From: Pelagibacterales bacterium SAG-MED01
GTDB lineage: Bacteria > Pseudomonadota > Alphaproteobacteria > Pelagibacterales > Pelagibacteraceae
DNA length: 64,000 bases
Direction: 5' to 3'
Assembly (NCBI GenBank): GCA_014654455.1
Contig: JACWCY010000001.1
Span: 53,501-117,500, forward strand
Within the stretch, counting starts at the first letter, position 1; each line of letters begins with the position of its first letter. Both the position numbers and the translations under genes were made by a program. The notes below the pieces were generated by a model. That model was given only the letters and a program-made list of their open reading frames with translations. It made no database searches and was not told the DNA's origin. Below, one piece after another: positions 25,893-35,026 of this stretch.

Positions 25893-26662
25893 TATAAATT
25901 ATAAATTTTAGTTTTTTTTATTAAAGCCTTAAATGATAATCTGGTTACGTAAAAAATAGATTTGATAATACTGAATTTTTTATAATAATGATATAGCTTA
26001 TATGCATCACTTAATTTTTGGAAGAAAGAGTCTGATAAGGAACCTTTTGTATATCTCCATGAAACAAGAAATTTATTTATTCCGTAAATTAAATTTATAT
26101 CTTTAATTATGTTTAACCATAAAAAATAGTCTTCTTTAGTTTTTAATTCACAAAACTTGTTTTTATTTGAAAAAAGTTTTTTATCAATTATTACTGTAGA
26201 TAGACCAATATCACAGCTTTGTATCAAATCATTATAAGAAATAACTGGATTAATTCTAAACTGTCCTATTTTATTATTGTTTGAGTCTATAATATTATAA
26301 TTTGAATGTGAAAAAATTAGTTTATTTTTTTTCATGAAGTTTAATTGTATCTTCAGCTTATTGTTTGACCAAATATCATCTGCATCACAAAAAGCTAAGT
26401 ATTTGCCCTTCGCATTTTTGATGCCTTTATTTCTAGACAATCCAGGACCTAAAATTTTTTTATTTTCGATTAATTTTTTTTTCTTAATTTTTTTGAGTTG
26501 ATTTTTAACAAAATTTAGTTCTTCTAAATTCTTATCATCGTATATCAATATAACTTCAAAATTTTTATAAGTTTGCGATTTAATTGAGTTGATAGTTGAA
26601 GCAAAATATTTTTTTTTCTTGTGATAGGGAATTATGATACTTACTAAATTTTTTTTAGACAC
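25892..26662 (-). CDS. GT2-family glycosyltransferase
   Basis: A 256-aa GT-A enzyme with VSIIIPYHKKKKYFASTINSI, SQTYKNFEVILIYDD, GPGLSRNKGIKNAKGKYLAFCDADDIW (DxDD metal site near residue 93) and LKTKEDYFLWLNII. It is a typical O-antigen glycosyltransferase, but donor and acceptor are unknown. It is part of a run of four glycosyltransferase genes with gaps of 0-4 bases. Confidence 0.85.
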   Translation of the reverse strand: MSKKNLVSIIIPYHKKKKYFASTINSIKSQTYKNFEVILIYDDKNLEELNFVKNQLKKIKKKKLIENKKILGPGLSRNKGIKNAKGKYLAFCDADDIWSNNKLKIQLNFMKKNKLIFSHSNYNIIDSNNNKIGQFRINPVISYNDLIQSCDIGLSTVIIDKKLFSNKNKFCELKTKEDYFLWLNIIKDINLIYGINKFLVSWRYTKGSLSDSFFQKLSDAYKLYHYYKKFSIIKSIFYVTRLSFKALIKKTKIYNL

Positions 26663-26664
26663 AA

Positions 26665-27405
26665 TTACTTAAATAATCTTTTAAAATTTCTTATTAACCT
26701 TAATAAAAAAATTATGTAAACTATAAACTTATTTTGTCCATTATTAATTCTAATTCTATTATTTTCTCTTAAAAAATCTATATATCTAATTCTTGAAGAC
26801 AAACCGCCTTTTCTGAATTTTCCTAAAATTTCATTTTTTTTAGTCGCGATACCTTTAAAATTTTCTTTTACTATCATCCTATAAAATAAGTCATAATCTG
26901 CAGAATATTTATATTGAGTATCATAAAGACCAAGTTTTAATTGAGATGTTTTTCGTATAAAAAAACCAATGGAGTGAGTTGTATAAAATCCAAAAGTCCA
27001 TTTGATTTTTTTTGGATTAAAACCATGCATTAACTTATGTTTTTCTACACTTCCAAATAAAAAGTCTATATCTGGATAGTTTGAAAAATAATCATTCACT
27101 ATTGATAATGCTTTGGGATAATAAATATCATCTGAATTAAGAATCCCTATTATATCGCCAGTTGATTTGCTTATTCCTTTATTCATAGCCTCATACAGGC
27201 TTGAGTCTGTTTCACTTTTCCAAAAGTGAATTTGATCAGAGTATTTTTTAAGTATTTCAACAGTTTTATCTGTGGATTTACCATCAATTATAATGTGTTC
27301 AAAATTTCTATATGTTTGATTTTTTAGGCTTTGTAGATTTTCCTCTAAAAATTTTTCTGAATTTTTAGTTACTGTAACAACTGATACTTTCAAATTTTTA
27401 TTCAA
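26665..27405 (-). CDS. GT2-family glycosyltransferase
   Basis: A 246-aa GT-A enzyme with VSVVTVTKNSEKFLEENLQSL, QTYRNFEHIIIDGKSTDKT, DSSLYEAMNKGISKSTGDIIGILNSDD (the DD catalytic site near residue 93) and YKYSADYDLFYRM. This is the WcaA/ExoO-like form common in O-antigen clusters. The donor sugar is unknown. Confidence 0.86.
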   Translation of the reverse strand: MNKNLKVSVVTVTKNSEKFLEENLQSLKNQTYRNFEHIIIDGKSTDKTVEILKKYSDQIHFWKSETDSSLYEAMNKGISKSTGDIIGILNSDDIYYPKALSIVNDYFSNYPDIDFLFGSVEKHKLMHGFNPKKIKWTFGFYTTHSIGFFIRKTSQLKLGLYDTQYKYSADYDLFYRMIVKENFKGIATKKNEILGKFRKGGLSSRIRYIDFLRENNRIRINNGQNKFIVYIIFLLRLIRNFKRLFK

Positions 27406-27409
27406 TTTA

Positions 27410-28507
27410 TCAAATATATTTATTTATAATTTTTAAATATTTTTTAAGATTTTTTTTGTAATCAAATCTATTTAAATATTTTTTGGCTAAAGTGGCTTTT
27501 TGTTTATATTTTTTTTTATCTTTAACAAATAGTAATAACTTTTTATATAGGTCGATATGATCTCCTGTTTTAAATAAAATTCCTAATTTACCACCCAAAA
27601 GTATCTCTTTTGGACCAGTTGGACAATCTGATGAGATAATTGGAACTTTGCTCATTTGCGCTTCTAATAAAGCATTTGGTAAACCTTCATACTTAGATGA
27701 TAGAATAAATAAATCAAATAGACTCAAATATGAAAAAGCATTTTTTTTATAACCTAATAAATAAACATTCTTTGTTAAATTATTTTCATTGATATATCTA
27801 TTTAATATTGTTTGATTTTTTCCTTTTCCAATTATAACTAATTTAAAATTAATATGTGATTTTTTTAAAATAAGTGCCATTGATTTTAACAATGTAAGTT
27901 GATCTTTTTGATCAGTTAGCCTTCCAATATTGATAATTTTTAAACCACCATAATTTTTTAACATCTTAATTTTAGGATTTTGTTTTTTATATTTCAAGAT
28001 TGGATTAAAAATAACCGTAGAATTTAATTTAAAAGTATTACTTATTATTTTTTTAAACTCTAAACTATTAACAATAATTTGATTAGGTAAACTATATAAA
28101 ATTTTATATAAAAAAAACTTAAAAAAATTATCTATATATTTATCTGGTGCAGTATTCAATCTAATCACTACAGGCCAAGACATTATTTTAGATAAAATTA
28201 TAGAAAAAACATTCGATTGAAAAGAAATAATCAGCGCTTCATTTCGCTTAAAAAATCTAAGTAAAATGATAGTACAAATTATGCTTTTCAGCAATCTACT
28301 TTTATTAAACCAAAAAGTTGATTTAGGCTTTATTATTTTAATGTTTTTATTTAAACTAACTTTTGAAGAAGTTACTAAATATATGTTTGAATAAAATTTT
28401 TTTAAATAATTAATTAAAAAAAATAAATTTTTTTCAACTCCCCCTCTTTCTATTGATGGAATAAATATTACAATTTTTTTATCAATTTTTTTTTTTTGAT
28501 ATCTCAT
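27410..28507 (-). CDS. GT4-family glycosyltransferase
   Basis: A 365-aa GT-B enzyme with IFIPSIERGGVEKNLFFLINYL at the N-terminus, IINIGRLTDQKDQLTLLKSM, VIIGKGKNQTIL, LSSKYEGLPNALLEAQ (EGxPxxxxEA donor motif) and SSDCPTGPKEI. Its first 26 bases overlap the previous gene. Codons 4-8 contain a run of 12 A, which could slip and switch the gene. Confidence 0.86.
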   Translation of the reverse strand: MRYQKKKIDKKIVIFIPSIERGGVEKNLFFLINYLKKFYSNIYLVTSSKVSLNKNIKIIKPKSTFWFNKSRLLKSIICTIILLRFFKRNEALIISFQSNVFSIILSKIMSWPVVIRLNTAPDKYIDNFFKFFLYKILYSLPNQIIVNSLEFKKIISNTFKLNSTVIFNPILKYKKQNPKIKMLKNYGGLKIINIGRLTDQKDQLTLLKSMALILKKSHINFKLVIIGKGKNQTILNRYINENNLTKNVYLLGYKKNAFSYLSLFDLFILSSKYEGLPNALLEAQMSKVPIISSDCPTGPKEILLGGKLGILFKTGDHIDLYKKLLLFVKDKKKYKQKATLAKKYLNRFDYKKNLKKYLKIINKYI

Positions 28508-29507
28508 AGATTTTTTTAAAAGTATTGTAATTTAAGTCCGGATTGTTGAAGAAATTATTCTGTTTGCAAATTTTTTGATGAAATATATTTTCATCATTAA
28601 TAAGATTATTTAATTTTTTTGATAATTGATCAAAATTGTTAAATTTTTCTATTATATCAAGTTCATAGAACTTTTTTGATGCATTTGATTGCTCAAGTTG
28701 AACCAAGAGTCCACCGTGTTCGATAATTTCTACTGATCTGGGATAAAAAATATTTGATCCCCATTTAGAGCCAAAATCTAAACAAATATTTCCATTATAA
28801 AATTTACTTATTTTTGCCAAGTCGAACTCGTCATCCAATGAATCATTAATATATTCTTTCCATTTTGATCCAATAATTAATATTTTATTTCCGAAAACTT
28901 TTTTTAACTCAATTATCAAATTAAACCTCAATCTCTCTTTTAATTGTAAATAGTATGTTTGAATTCTAGCATGATTGTGAAGATCATATTTTTTCCAAAA
29001 ATTGTAATTGTCTATTATTCTTAAATTATTGAATATTTCTTTTTTCTCTTTTTCCCAAATTTCATCGACTTCTTTAAAGTCTGAGATATTAAAACTTCCA
29101 ACAAAAACAATTTTATAATCTTTTAATAATTTAGATTTTGTAGGCTTGTGGGGATATAAATCTAATAAATTTTCCTCTAATTTTGAAAAATTTTCAAAAA
29201 CAAAACAATTATTTTTGAAATTTTTATACTCATTTGGGATTTTATAACTTGTTCCTCCAAACCAAATATTAATCCCTTGTTTATTTATCTGGGGTTTGCC
29301 ATCACAAGATATGAATATGAAATTTTTAAAAAATTTTGTAAATAATTTAGATAATAAATGTAATGGAAGTCCCAACATATAATATTTAAAAATCCCACTT
29401 AGATCAAATATTTTAAAATTTTTAATCTTTTTAATATTAATAAAATTATTTAAAGCTCTTCTTCTAAATCTATGTTTAAATATAAAAAAAAAAAATACTG
29501 GTTCCAT
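28482..29507 (-). CDS. Putative glycosyltransferase (GT-B-like, CgeB-type resemblance)
   Basis: A 341-aa protein of no firm family. The C-terminal third has ICLDFGSKWGSNIFYPRSVEIIEHGGLLVQ, which resembles the donor-binding end of CgeB/DUF3880-type glycosyltransferases, and the mid part has KIVFVGSFNISDFK. The N-terminus is odd: MEPVFFFFIFKHRF, where codons 5-8 are a run of 12 T. It overlaps the next gene by 26 bases. It sits between the VTC-domain gene and the glycosyltransferases. Confidence 0.55.
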   Translation of the reverse strand: MEPVFFFFIFKHRFRRRALNNFINIKKIKNFKIFDLSGIFKYYMLGLPLHLLSKLFTKFFKNFIFISCDGKPQINKQGINIWFGGTSYKIPNEYKNFKNNCFVFENFSKLEENLLDLYPHKPTKSKLLKDYKIVFVGSFNISDFKEVDEIWEKEKKEIFNNLRIIDNYNFWKKYDLHNHARIQTYYLQLKERLRFNLIIELKKVFGNKILIIGSKWKEYINDSLDDEFDLAKISKFYNGNICLDFGSKWGSNIFYPRSVEIIEHGGLLVQLEQSNASKKFYELDIIEKFNNFDQLSKKLNNLINDENIFHQKICKQNNFFNNPDLNYNTFKKIYEISKKKN

Positions 29508-29516
29508 TTTTAATAA

Positions 29517-30278
29517 TCAATTTGAAGTTTCACTTCCAAAGCCATTTTTTTCCATACCTAATGCAAATTTAGATATTGATAATCTCATTAAATTATAATT
29601 TTGAATTATCCTATGAAACCAAGGTTGAATACTTCTTTCGAACTTAAGTTCAAGTATAGTTTTTCCTGATGCAAATTCTTTAAAATTAAAGTTATTATCA
29701 TTATCAAAAATATTTTGACCAGTGCTGCTTTTGAGTTCCGTGTCAAATGTTAGTCTAAATAAAAGACCAAATTTATTGATATATGGGCGTCTATTATAGT
29801 CGACTACAATCTTTGGCTCTATCTTCTTTCTTAGTGTCTCAAAAACAAAGTCATTAATTACTTTATTTTCTCTAGAATAATATTTAAATAATTGAAACAA
29901 GCTTTTTTGATTTGAAAAAAAATTAAGATGTTCTTGTAAAATTTTAGTTCTTAATTTGTAAGTTTTTTGATTTTTTCTACCCTTCATTTCTAGGAATAAA
30001 TTTGATTTTCCATCTTCTTTATTAGTATAACTTCTAATTCTAAATTTTTTTCTCAATTTTATTCCATCAACTTTTTCATAAAAATTAGCATAATCTGGTG
30101 TATCGAAATATAAAGATCTTACAAAATATTTTTTACTTTTTTTCTTGTCTGCATTTATATCTAGTACCATAAAATTTTTTATCTCATTTTCTATTTGATC
30201 TGCTTTTTTTTTACTCAGTAGAAATTTAAATTCATACCTTGAAAAGCTCTCAGTTTTATTTGATTGTAATTTAGTCAT
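29517..30278 (-). CDS. VTC-domain (polyphosphate polymerase-like) protein
   Basis: A 253-aa tunnel-fold CYTH/VTC protein: YEFKFLLSKKKADQIENEI, SLYFDTPDYANFYEKVDGI, KLRKKFRIRSY (basic tunnel residues), NLFLEMKGRKNQKTYKLR and, near the C-terminus, TILELKFERSIQPWFHRII. In eukaryotic VTC4 this domain makes polyphosphate from ATP. In bacteria such genes often sit beside CotH and DUF4956 genes, as here; the role of that trio is, to my knowledge, not settled. It overlaps the CotH gene by 8 bases. Confidence 0.85.
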   Translation of the reverse strand: MTKLQSNKTESFSRYEFKFLLSKKKADQIENEIKNFMVLDINADKKKSKKYFVRSLYFDTPDYANFYEKVDGIKLRKKFRIRSYTNKEDGKSNLFLEMKGRKNQKTYKLRTKILQEHLNFFSNQKSLFQLFKYYSRENKVINDFVFETLRKKIEPKIVVDYNRRPYINKFGLLFRLTFDTELKSSTGQNIFDNDNNFNFKEFASGKTILELKFERSIQPWFHRIIQNYNLMRLSISKFALGMEKNGFGSETSN

Positions 30279-33048
30279 TTTTTTTTATTAATTTACCTTG
30301 ATTTTCTAAATCTTTTACTTTTGATATTTTGTTTATGTGTTTATTTTTTTTTGTAATAGAGAATATATTTTTATCTATTAAAGAATTGCCTATTTTACTT
30401 TTGATTATTTTTATGGAAGAATCTTCATCTGCACTAATTTGATTAAATTTTTTACTTATATCATTTGAATTATTAACCTCAAAAATTGAATTATGTATTT
30501 CTGAAATACCCCCATCTCCATATCTCCAATTTTTTTTATAATTTTTTATATGAAAATCATTATTTTTAAATTCCAAATTATCAATATAAGAGTAAGAATT
30601 ATCCTTTGTAGCAATTCCAACCTGATTTTCAGAAATTTTACTATTTTTAACCACCAAAAAAGAATTTTCGCCTACTGATATGCCTTTATCATTAGATCCA
30701 ACTAATTCAGAATTGTTAATAAAAACAATCGACTCCATTAAATCAACTGCATCATTTTTTGAGTTTTTTATAATAGCATTTTGTAAATAAATATTCTCTG
30801 ACATATCTATATCAATACCATCACCAAAAGCTTTATTTACTTTCAAATTCTTAAATGAAATATTTTGTGAATAAATGACGTGTATAGCGTCATCATAGCT
30901 AAGATTATTTTTTACTAATATATTTTTGAATAATATATTTTTGGCATTATGTAAAGATAAAGAAGAAATAAATCTTATATTTCCAATAGAGAAATAATCA
31001 AAATTTTTGTTGGTAAAATTTTCTCTTACAAAACCACTTCCACCATCAAAAATTATATTTTCAAAAAATGAATTTTGTGTTGAATTACCTACTAAAGCTA
31101 CAGTGCCCCAATTTTCCTGTTCAGCTTTTTGAAAAATTATAGGTGCATCAGTTGTTCCTTTTGCATTTACTTGGTTTTTAAATATTAAGCTTACATTTTT
31201 TTTCAAATTAAATTTAGTACCTGGCTCTATAACTACTTTTTCATTATATATTTTTGTTTTGTTAAAATTATAATTACCCTGGAGTTTTATTGTCTTTTCA
31301 TTTTTAAAATTTATATTTAATGGATAATTTAATTTAGCATATGGTGATGCTATGAAAGAGGTTTTTTCTAATGAATATATCTTTTTTGTAAACGGATTTT
31401 CAAATTCTATCTTATATGGGTTTTTTGGAACATCAAAGATAAACTTAAATCTCGTTTTTGATGTTTTTAAATTTATGTGTGATTGATAATTTGTTGTCTC
31501 AATAAAATTTAACCTATTTGAGTAAAAATTATAATCAATAAGTAAATAATCTTCTTCTTTTGAAAAATAAAATTTTTTTTCATTTTTATCTAAAACTCCA
31601 TTTTCATTTAAATCTAAAGCTACCCAGTCTGGTTTTTGATCTTTAAAATGAAATCTTAAATTTGATAATGGTAAATCTCCATCAACAAATAAAGTCAAAC
31701 CGTTCTTATTCTCTTTCCAGCCACCTACTGGCTTTCTCTTAATATATAAATGAAGTCTATTTAAATATTCATTATAAGATTTTAGAAAATTTTCATTTTC
31801 ACTGGTTGTCTTTTCATTTGATATGTTTTGATTATATAAATTTTGTATTAATTGGAAAATGTTAAAATTTTTAACTAATTCCTCAACATCTCTTTTCTGA
31901 GAGATTTTTATTTTTTTTTCAAACCTTTGAAATTCTTCAATTAAATTCTCTATTTCTTTGGAATTTAAAATTCTATAAATATTTTCTAATTTTTGATGAT
32001 GGAATAAACTTGATTGATTTAACAATAGAATGAGATCATTAGAAGAATAATTTATTCTAAAATTTTTTTGTTGCAAATTCCCGATTAATGGATCTTGAGC
32101 AATTGGAATTAAATTTCCAGACCAAGGATCAGAAACAATCCTAAAATTATGAGAATTATCGTTATGAAAATTTTGTGTTAAAATTTGATAAGCAGTAAAC
32201 TTTGCCCAATGGTTTATTCCAACTATGTTTGCTAAATTATCAAAATATTTTCTGTCATTATGGCTTACTCTTATTAATTCAAGGAAAAAAGTTAAATCAG
32301 ATTTATCTTCTTTATCTAGTTGATTGAAAATAGCACTTTTACTTGTTGCACCTGGACTATTAAAAGCATTCATTTCCAGTGCAATAATTGATTCATCTAA
32401 AATATTTTCTGCTTTATATAAATTAACAGGCATGATTTTTTTTCTTCTAAGAAAACTCTCATTTAAATTTTCACTTTCAATATAAACACCATGGCTGGTA
32501 TCATTTATATATAACTCTACTAAGTTGAATTCTGGAGATAAAACCCCAATTTTATTTGCTATCAAGCCTGAAAAATATTTATTAAAATTATATGGTAAAT
32601 AATCGAAATAACGCTTTTGATTTATTACATCATTCTTTCTAGTTTTTATTCTCCAATGTTTTTTTTCTAATAACCAATTTCTTGGATTGTCACCTCTAAA
32701 TCTTACCTGCATATCTTTTAATTTATTTTCTTGATTATAATGAAAACCATCTTGCCAAACTTTTGTGGAATTAGGGGTGTCACTTAATAATTTTTTTTGG
32801 TTTTGCTCCTCAACGTAAATTCTTTTTGTCTTAAGTCCTAAATTACTATTTTCTCTAAAATTGATGATTGATTTGACTACACCAACCTTTGTTTTGTACT
32901 CAAGCCAATTAAAAGGATCTTGATAAGTGTACATAGATTTATGTGCATAATTCCAGTCTGATTTGATTATGCTGTACAAAAAAGTTAGATATAAAACAAA
33001 TAGAAATGGTAAACTTCCAATGATTAAAAATTTTAATGTTTTTTTCAT
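30271..33048 (-). CDS. CotH-kinase-like domain fused to a right-handed beta-helix, membrane-anchored
   Basis: A 925-aa protein, the largest in the window. An N-terminal helix (residues about 8-28) anchors or exports it. Residues about 75-400 are CotH-like: VRFRGDNPRNWLLEKKHWRIK, TSHGVYIESENLNESFLRR and HNFRIVSDPWSGNLIPIAQD, the place of the metal-binding Asp of this atypical kinase fold. Near 477-490, DLNENGVLDKNE is a perfect EF-hand-type calcium loop. From about 600 to 870, short NxxF/VxN repeats form a parallel beta-helix with right-handed character (PbH1), as in carbohydrate-active or adhesive proteins. CotH proteins phosphorylate extracellular proteins. It probably acts outside the inner membrane on a surface polymer. 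Confidence 0.8.
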   Translation of the reverse strand: MKKTLKFLIIGSLPFLFVLYLTFLYSIIKSDWNYAHKSMYTYQDPFNWLEYKTKVGVVKSIINFRENSNLGLKTKRIYVEEQNQKKLLSDTPNSTKVWQDGFHYNQENKLKDMQVRFRGDNPRNWLLEKKHWRIKTRKNDVINQKRYFDYLPYNFNKYFSGLIANKIGVLSPEFNLVELYINDTSHGVYIESENLNESFLRRKKIMPVNLYKAENILDESIIALEMNAFNSPGATSKSAIFNQLDKEDKSDLTFFLELIRVSHNDRKYFDNLANIVGINHWAKFTAYQILTQNFHNDNSHNFRIVSDPWSGNLIPIAQDPLIGNLQQKNFRINYSSNDLILLLNQSSLFHHQKLENIYRILNSKEIENLIEEFQRFEKKIKISQKRDVEELVKNFNIFQLIQNLYNQNISNEKTTSENENFLKSYNEYLNRLHLYIKRKPVGGWKENKNGLTLFVDGDLPLSNLRFHFKDQKPDWVALDLNENGVLDKNEKKFYFSKEEDYLLIDYNFYSNRLNFIETTNYQSHINLKTSKTRFKFIFDVPKNPYKIEFENPFTKKIYSLEKTSFIASPYAKLNYPLNINFKNEKTIKLQGNYNFNKTKIYNEKVVIEPGTKFNLKKNVSLIFKNQVNAKGTTDAPIIFQKAEQENWGTVALVGNSTQNSFFENIIFDGGSGFVRENFTNKNFDYFSIGNIRFISSLSLHNAKNILFKNILVKNNLSYDDAIHVIYSQNISFKNLKVNKAFGDGIDIDMSENIYLQNAIIKNSKNDAVDLMESIVFINNSELVGSNDKGISVGENSFLVVKNSKISENQVGIATKDNSYSYIDNLEFKNNDFHIKNYKKNWRYGDGGISEIHNSIFEVNNSNDISKKFNQISADEDSSIKIIKSKIGNSLIDKNIFSITKKNKHINKISKVKDLENQGKLIKKND

Positions 33049-34094
33049 TTATAAATTTTACAGAAATTGCTATTTGTAAATTGCATCTTTTTAATAGTCA
33101 TTGATAATTCTAATTTGTCTATGTTTTCCAGGCTTTTATGCCTTAATCTTAAAACTTCTTCTTTCATTTGAGAAACTATTATATTTAAGGAGTTATCTAA
33201 ATTTTCAATTATATATGAATTATTAGAGCTAATAGTTAAATCATTTTCATTGATATTAATTTCAGCCCCAGATGAAAAATATTTCATTTCTTTTATATTC
33301 AAAATTAAATTACTTAAAGGTGCCATATGTAAATCTATACCATTTAAATTAGTCGATTTATCAAAAATAAATTCATAAGTTTCACTTTGATTTATTACAA
33401 AATTTGAATTTATAAAATTTAATTGATTTACATCTTTTAAATTATTTACTCTTAAAAAAAATTTTTGATTGTTATATGAATTAAATAAAGTTCCATATTT
33501 TAAAGGTAAATTACCTCCTAAAAATTCATCATTATATTTAATACAGTATTTATTTGCCAACTTGGGGTCATTATTTTTTTCAGAAATGAAAATTGCTAAT
33601 CTATATGCCTCATTTTCAGCAGGGGATATATTTATTGCTATATTAATGTGATCTAATGCTTTTTCGTAATCATTATCACTAATTGATCTTGCGTACCAAA
33701 TATGAAATTTGTAAATCCGGTCATCAAATTCCAAAAGCTGTTCAAAAATATTTTCAAGTTTATTGTAATCATCTTGGGTAATCGCTCTAGAAACAACTAA
33801 CTCTGTTGCCTCATATATGCCTGGAAGCATATAAGTTCTACCCTTTGAGAATTTTTTTGATGTATTAATATAATCATTTAATTTTTTTGAAAGTATTGAA
33901 AAATCTCTAACTTGCAATCCATGATCTAGTGTCTTTAATCTATAAAAATCATGAAGGACCAAAATTCTTGAAATGATAGACCTTCTATTTTCGTGATCTA
34001 ATGCAAGAAATGTAACTGAAACAAAAATTAAAAAAAAAACAGAAAAAAACAGGTATCTTATTTTTTTAAAAAAAAACATTTTATTATTGTACAA
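33045..34094 (-). CDS. Hypothetical membrane-anchored protein of the CotH/VTC/DUF4956 module
   Basis: A 349-aa protein with an N-terminal membrane anchor (YLFFSVFFLIFVSVTFLAL, about residues 13-31) and a helical soluble part. Around residues 130-190 (RIYKFHIWYARSISDNDYEKALDHINIAINISP) it looks like one or two TPR-like repeats. The C-terminal third is beta-rich. The family is not recognised. It overlaps the CotH gene by 4 bases and follows DUF4956 by 5, so it is a fixed part of this module. Confidence 0.6.
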   Translation of the reverse strand: MYNNKMFFFKKIRYLFFSVFFLIFVSVTFLALDHENRRSIISRILVLHDFYRLKTLDHGLQVRDFSILSKKLNDYINTSKKFSKGRTYMLPGIYEATELVVSRAITQDDYNKLENIFEQLLEFDDRIYKFHIWYARSISDNDYEKALDHINIAINISPAENEAYRLAIFISEKNNDPKLANKYCIKYNDEFLGGNLPLKYGTLFNSYNNQKFFLRVNNLKDVNQLNFINSNFVINQSETYEFIFDKSTNLNGIDLHMAPLSNLILNIKEMKYFSSGAEININENDLTISSNNSYIIENLDNSLNIIVSQMKEEVLRLRHKSLENIDKLELSMTIKKMQFTNSNFCKIYK

Positions 34095-34099
34095 TAAAA

Positions 34100-34816
34100 C
34101 TAATAATCTACATCATTTTTTGCAGCAACAGCAACAACTTCGGATAAACTCTGGAGGTTTGATAGTTCTTTTATAAAGTCTTCGTAAGATTTTCCTTCTT
34201 TTAATACAATATCAAAACTTAACTTCAGAGATGCGTTATCACTTGATGCTTCAGCATTTAATAAAGTTGATGTTTTACAAAAATTAGTAAATATTTTTTG
34301 ATAATCTTTTTTGTCTTGGTCTTTTTCATTTTGACTTCTAAATTGAATTATAAATTCACTTTTAAAAATTGAACCGTAGTTAGTATAATTTAAAACTAAA
34401 GCTATCATAGTTATAATAGTTGTCCCACTTGCAGCTAAAAAATAACTTCCTGTGCCTGCCGCCATTCCAGCAGCTAATGACCAAAATATATAAGCTGTAT
34501 CTTTTGTATCTTTAACGACAGTTCTAAATCTTATAATTGACAAAGCTCCAACTAATGCAAAAGCTCTTGCTAAATTATTTCCAATAACCATTATTACCAT
34601 AGCAACAATCACAGCTACAAAAATATTAGTAAGAACAAACGATTGCGAATAACTTAAACCTTTGTGAGTTTTTTTATAAACCAGACTTATTATAAATCCT
34701 AAGAAAAAAGCAATTAATAAATTTAAAATTACTTCCTCTGGATTATAAATTTCTGCAAACTTTATTGAATTAATAATATTATTATCTAACAAGGATGAGT
34801 TGGAATTATTTTCCAT
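34100..34816 (-). CDS. DUF4956 membrane protein
   Basis: A 238-aa protein with four or so helices, then a soluble ferredoxin-like C-terminal domain. The signature NNLARAFALVGALSIIRFRT and DTKDTAYIFWSLAAGMAAGTGSY is what I know as DUF4956. Its molecular role is unknown; the family is often beside VTC and CotH genes. It is the first gene of a reverse operon of eleven genes that runs to the WecA-like transferase, which links the module to glycan assembly. Confidence 0.85.
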   Translation of the reverse strand: MENNSNSSLLDNNIINSIKFAEIYNPEEVILNLLIAFFLGFIISLVYKKTHKGLSYSQSFVLTNIFVAVIVAMVIMVIGNNLARAFALVGALSIIRFRTVVKDTKDTAYIFWSLAAGMAAGTGSYFLAASGTTIITMIALVLNYTNYGSIFKSEFIIQFRSQNEKDQDKKDYQKIFTNFCKTSTLLNAEASSDNASLKLSFDIVLKEGKSYEDFIKELSNLQSLSEVVAVAAKNDVDY

Positions 34817-35026
34817 AAATTTTATTTAAATTAAGTTTACTTTTATATCAATTAAATGTTTTTAAAAGACATTGCTCTAATAATATTTTTAATACAAAAC
34901 ATCAAGAAATTTGCCTCATCTTGGCCAGATATTTAATCTATTAGTTTTTAAATTTTTCCATAAATGAGAAAATTTTAATTAAATTAGTGTTTATTTTGTA
35001 AAACTCTTTAATTAAACATATAAAAC

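Noticed and set aside
34817-35026. Possible regulatory RNA or operator in the 210-base gap between the DUF4956 and GT4 genes
   Set aside because: I found no palindrome like the three operators, no stable hairpin and no protein-like frame; probably plain divergent promoters.
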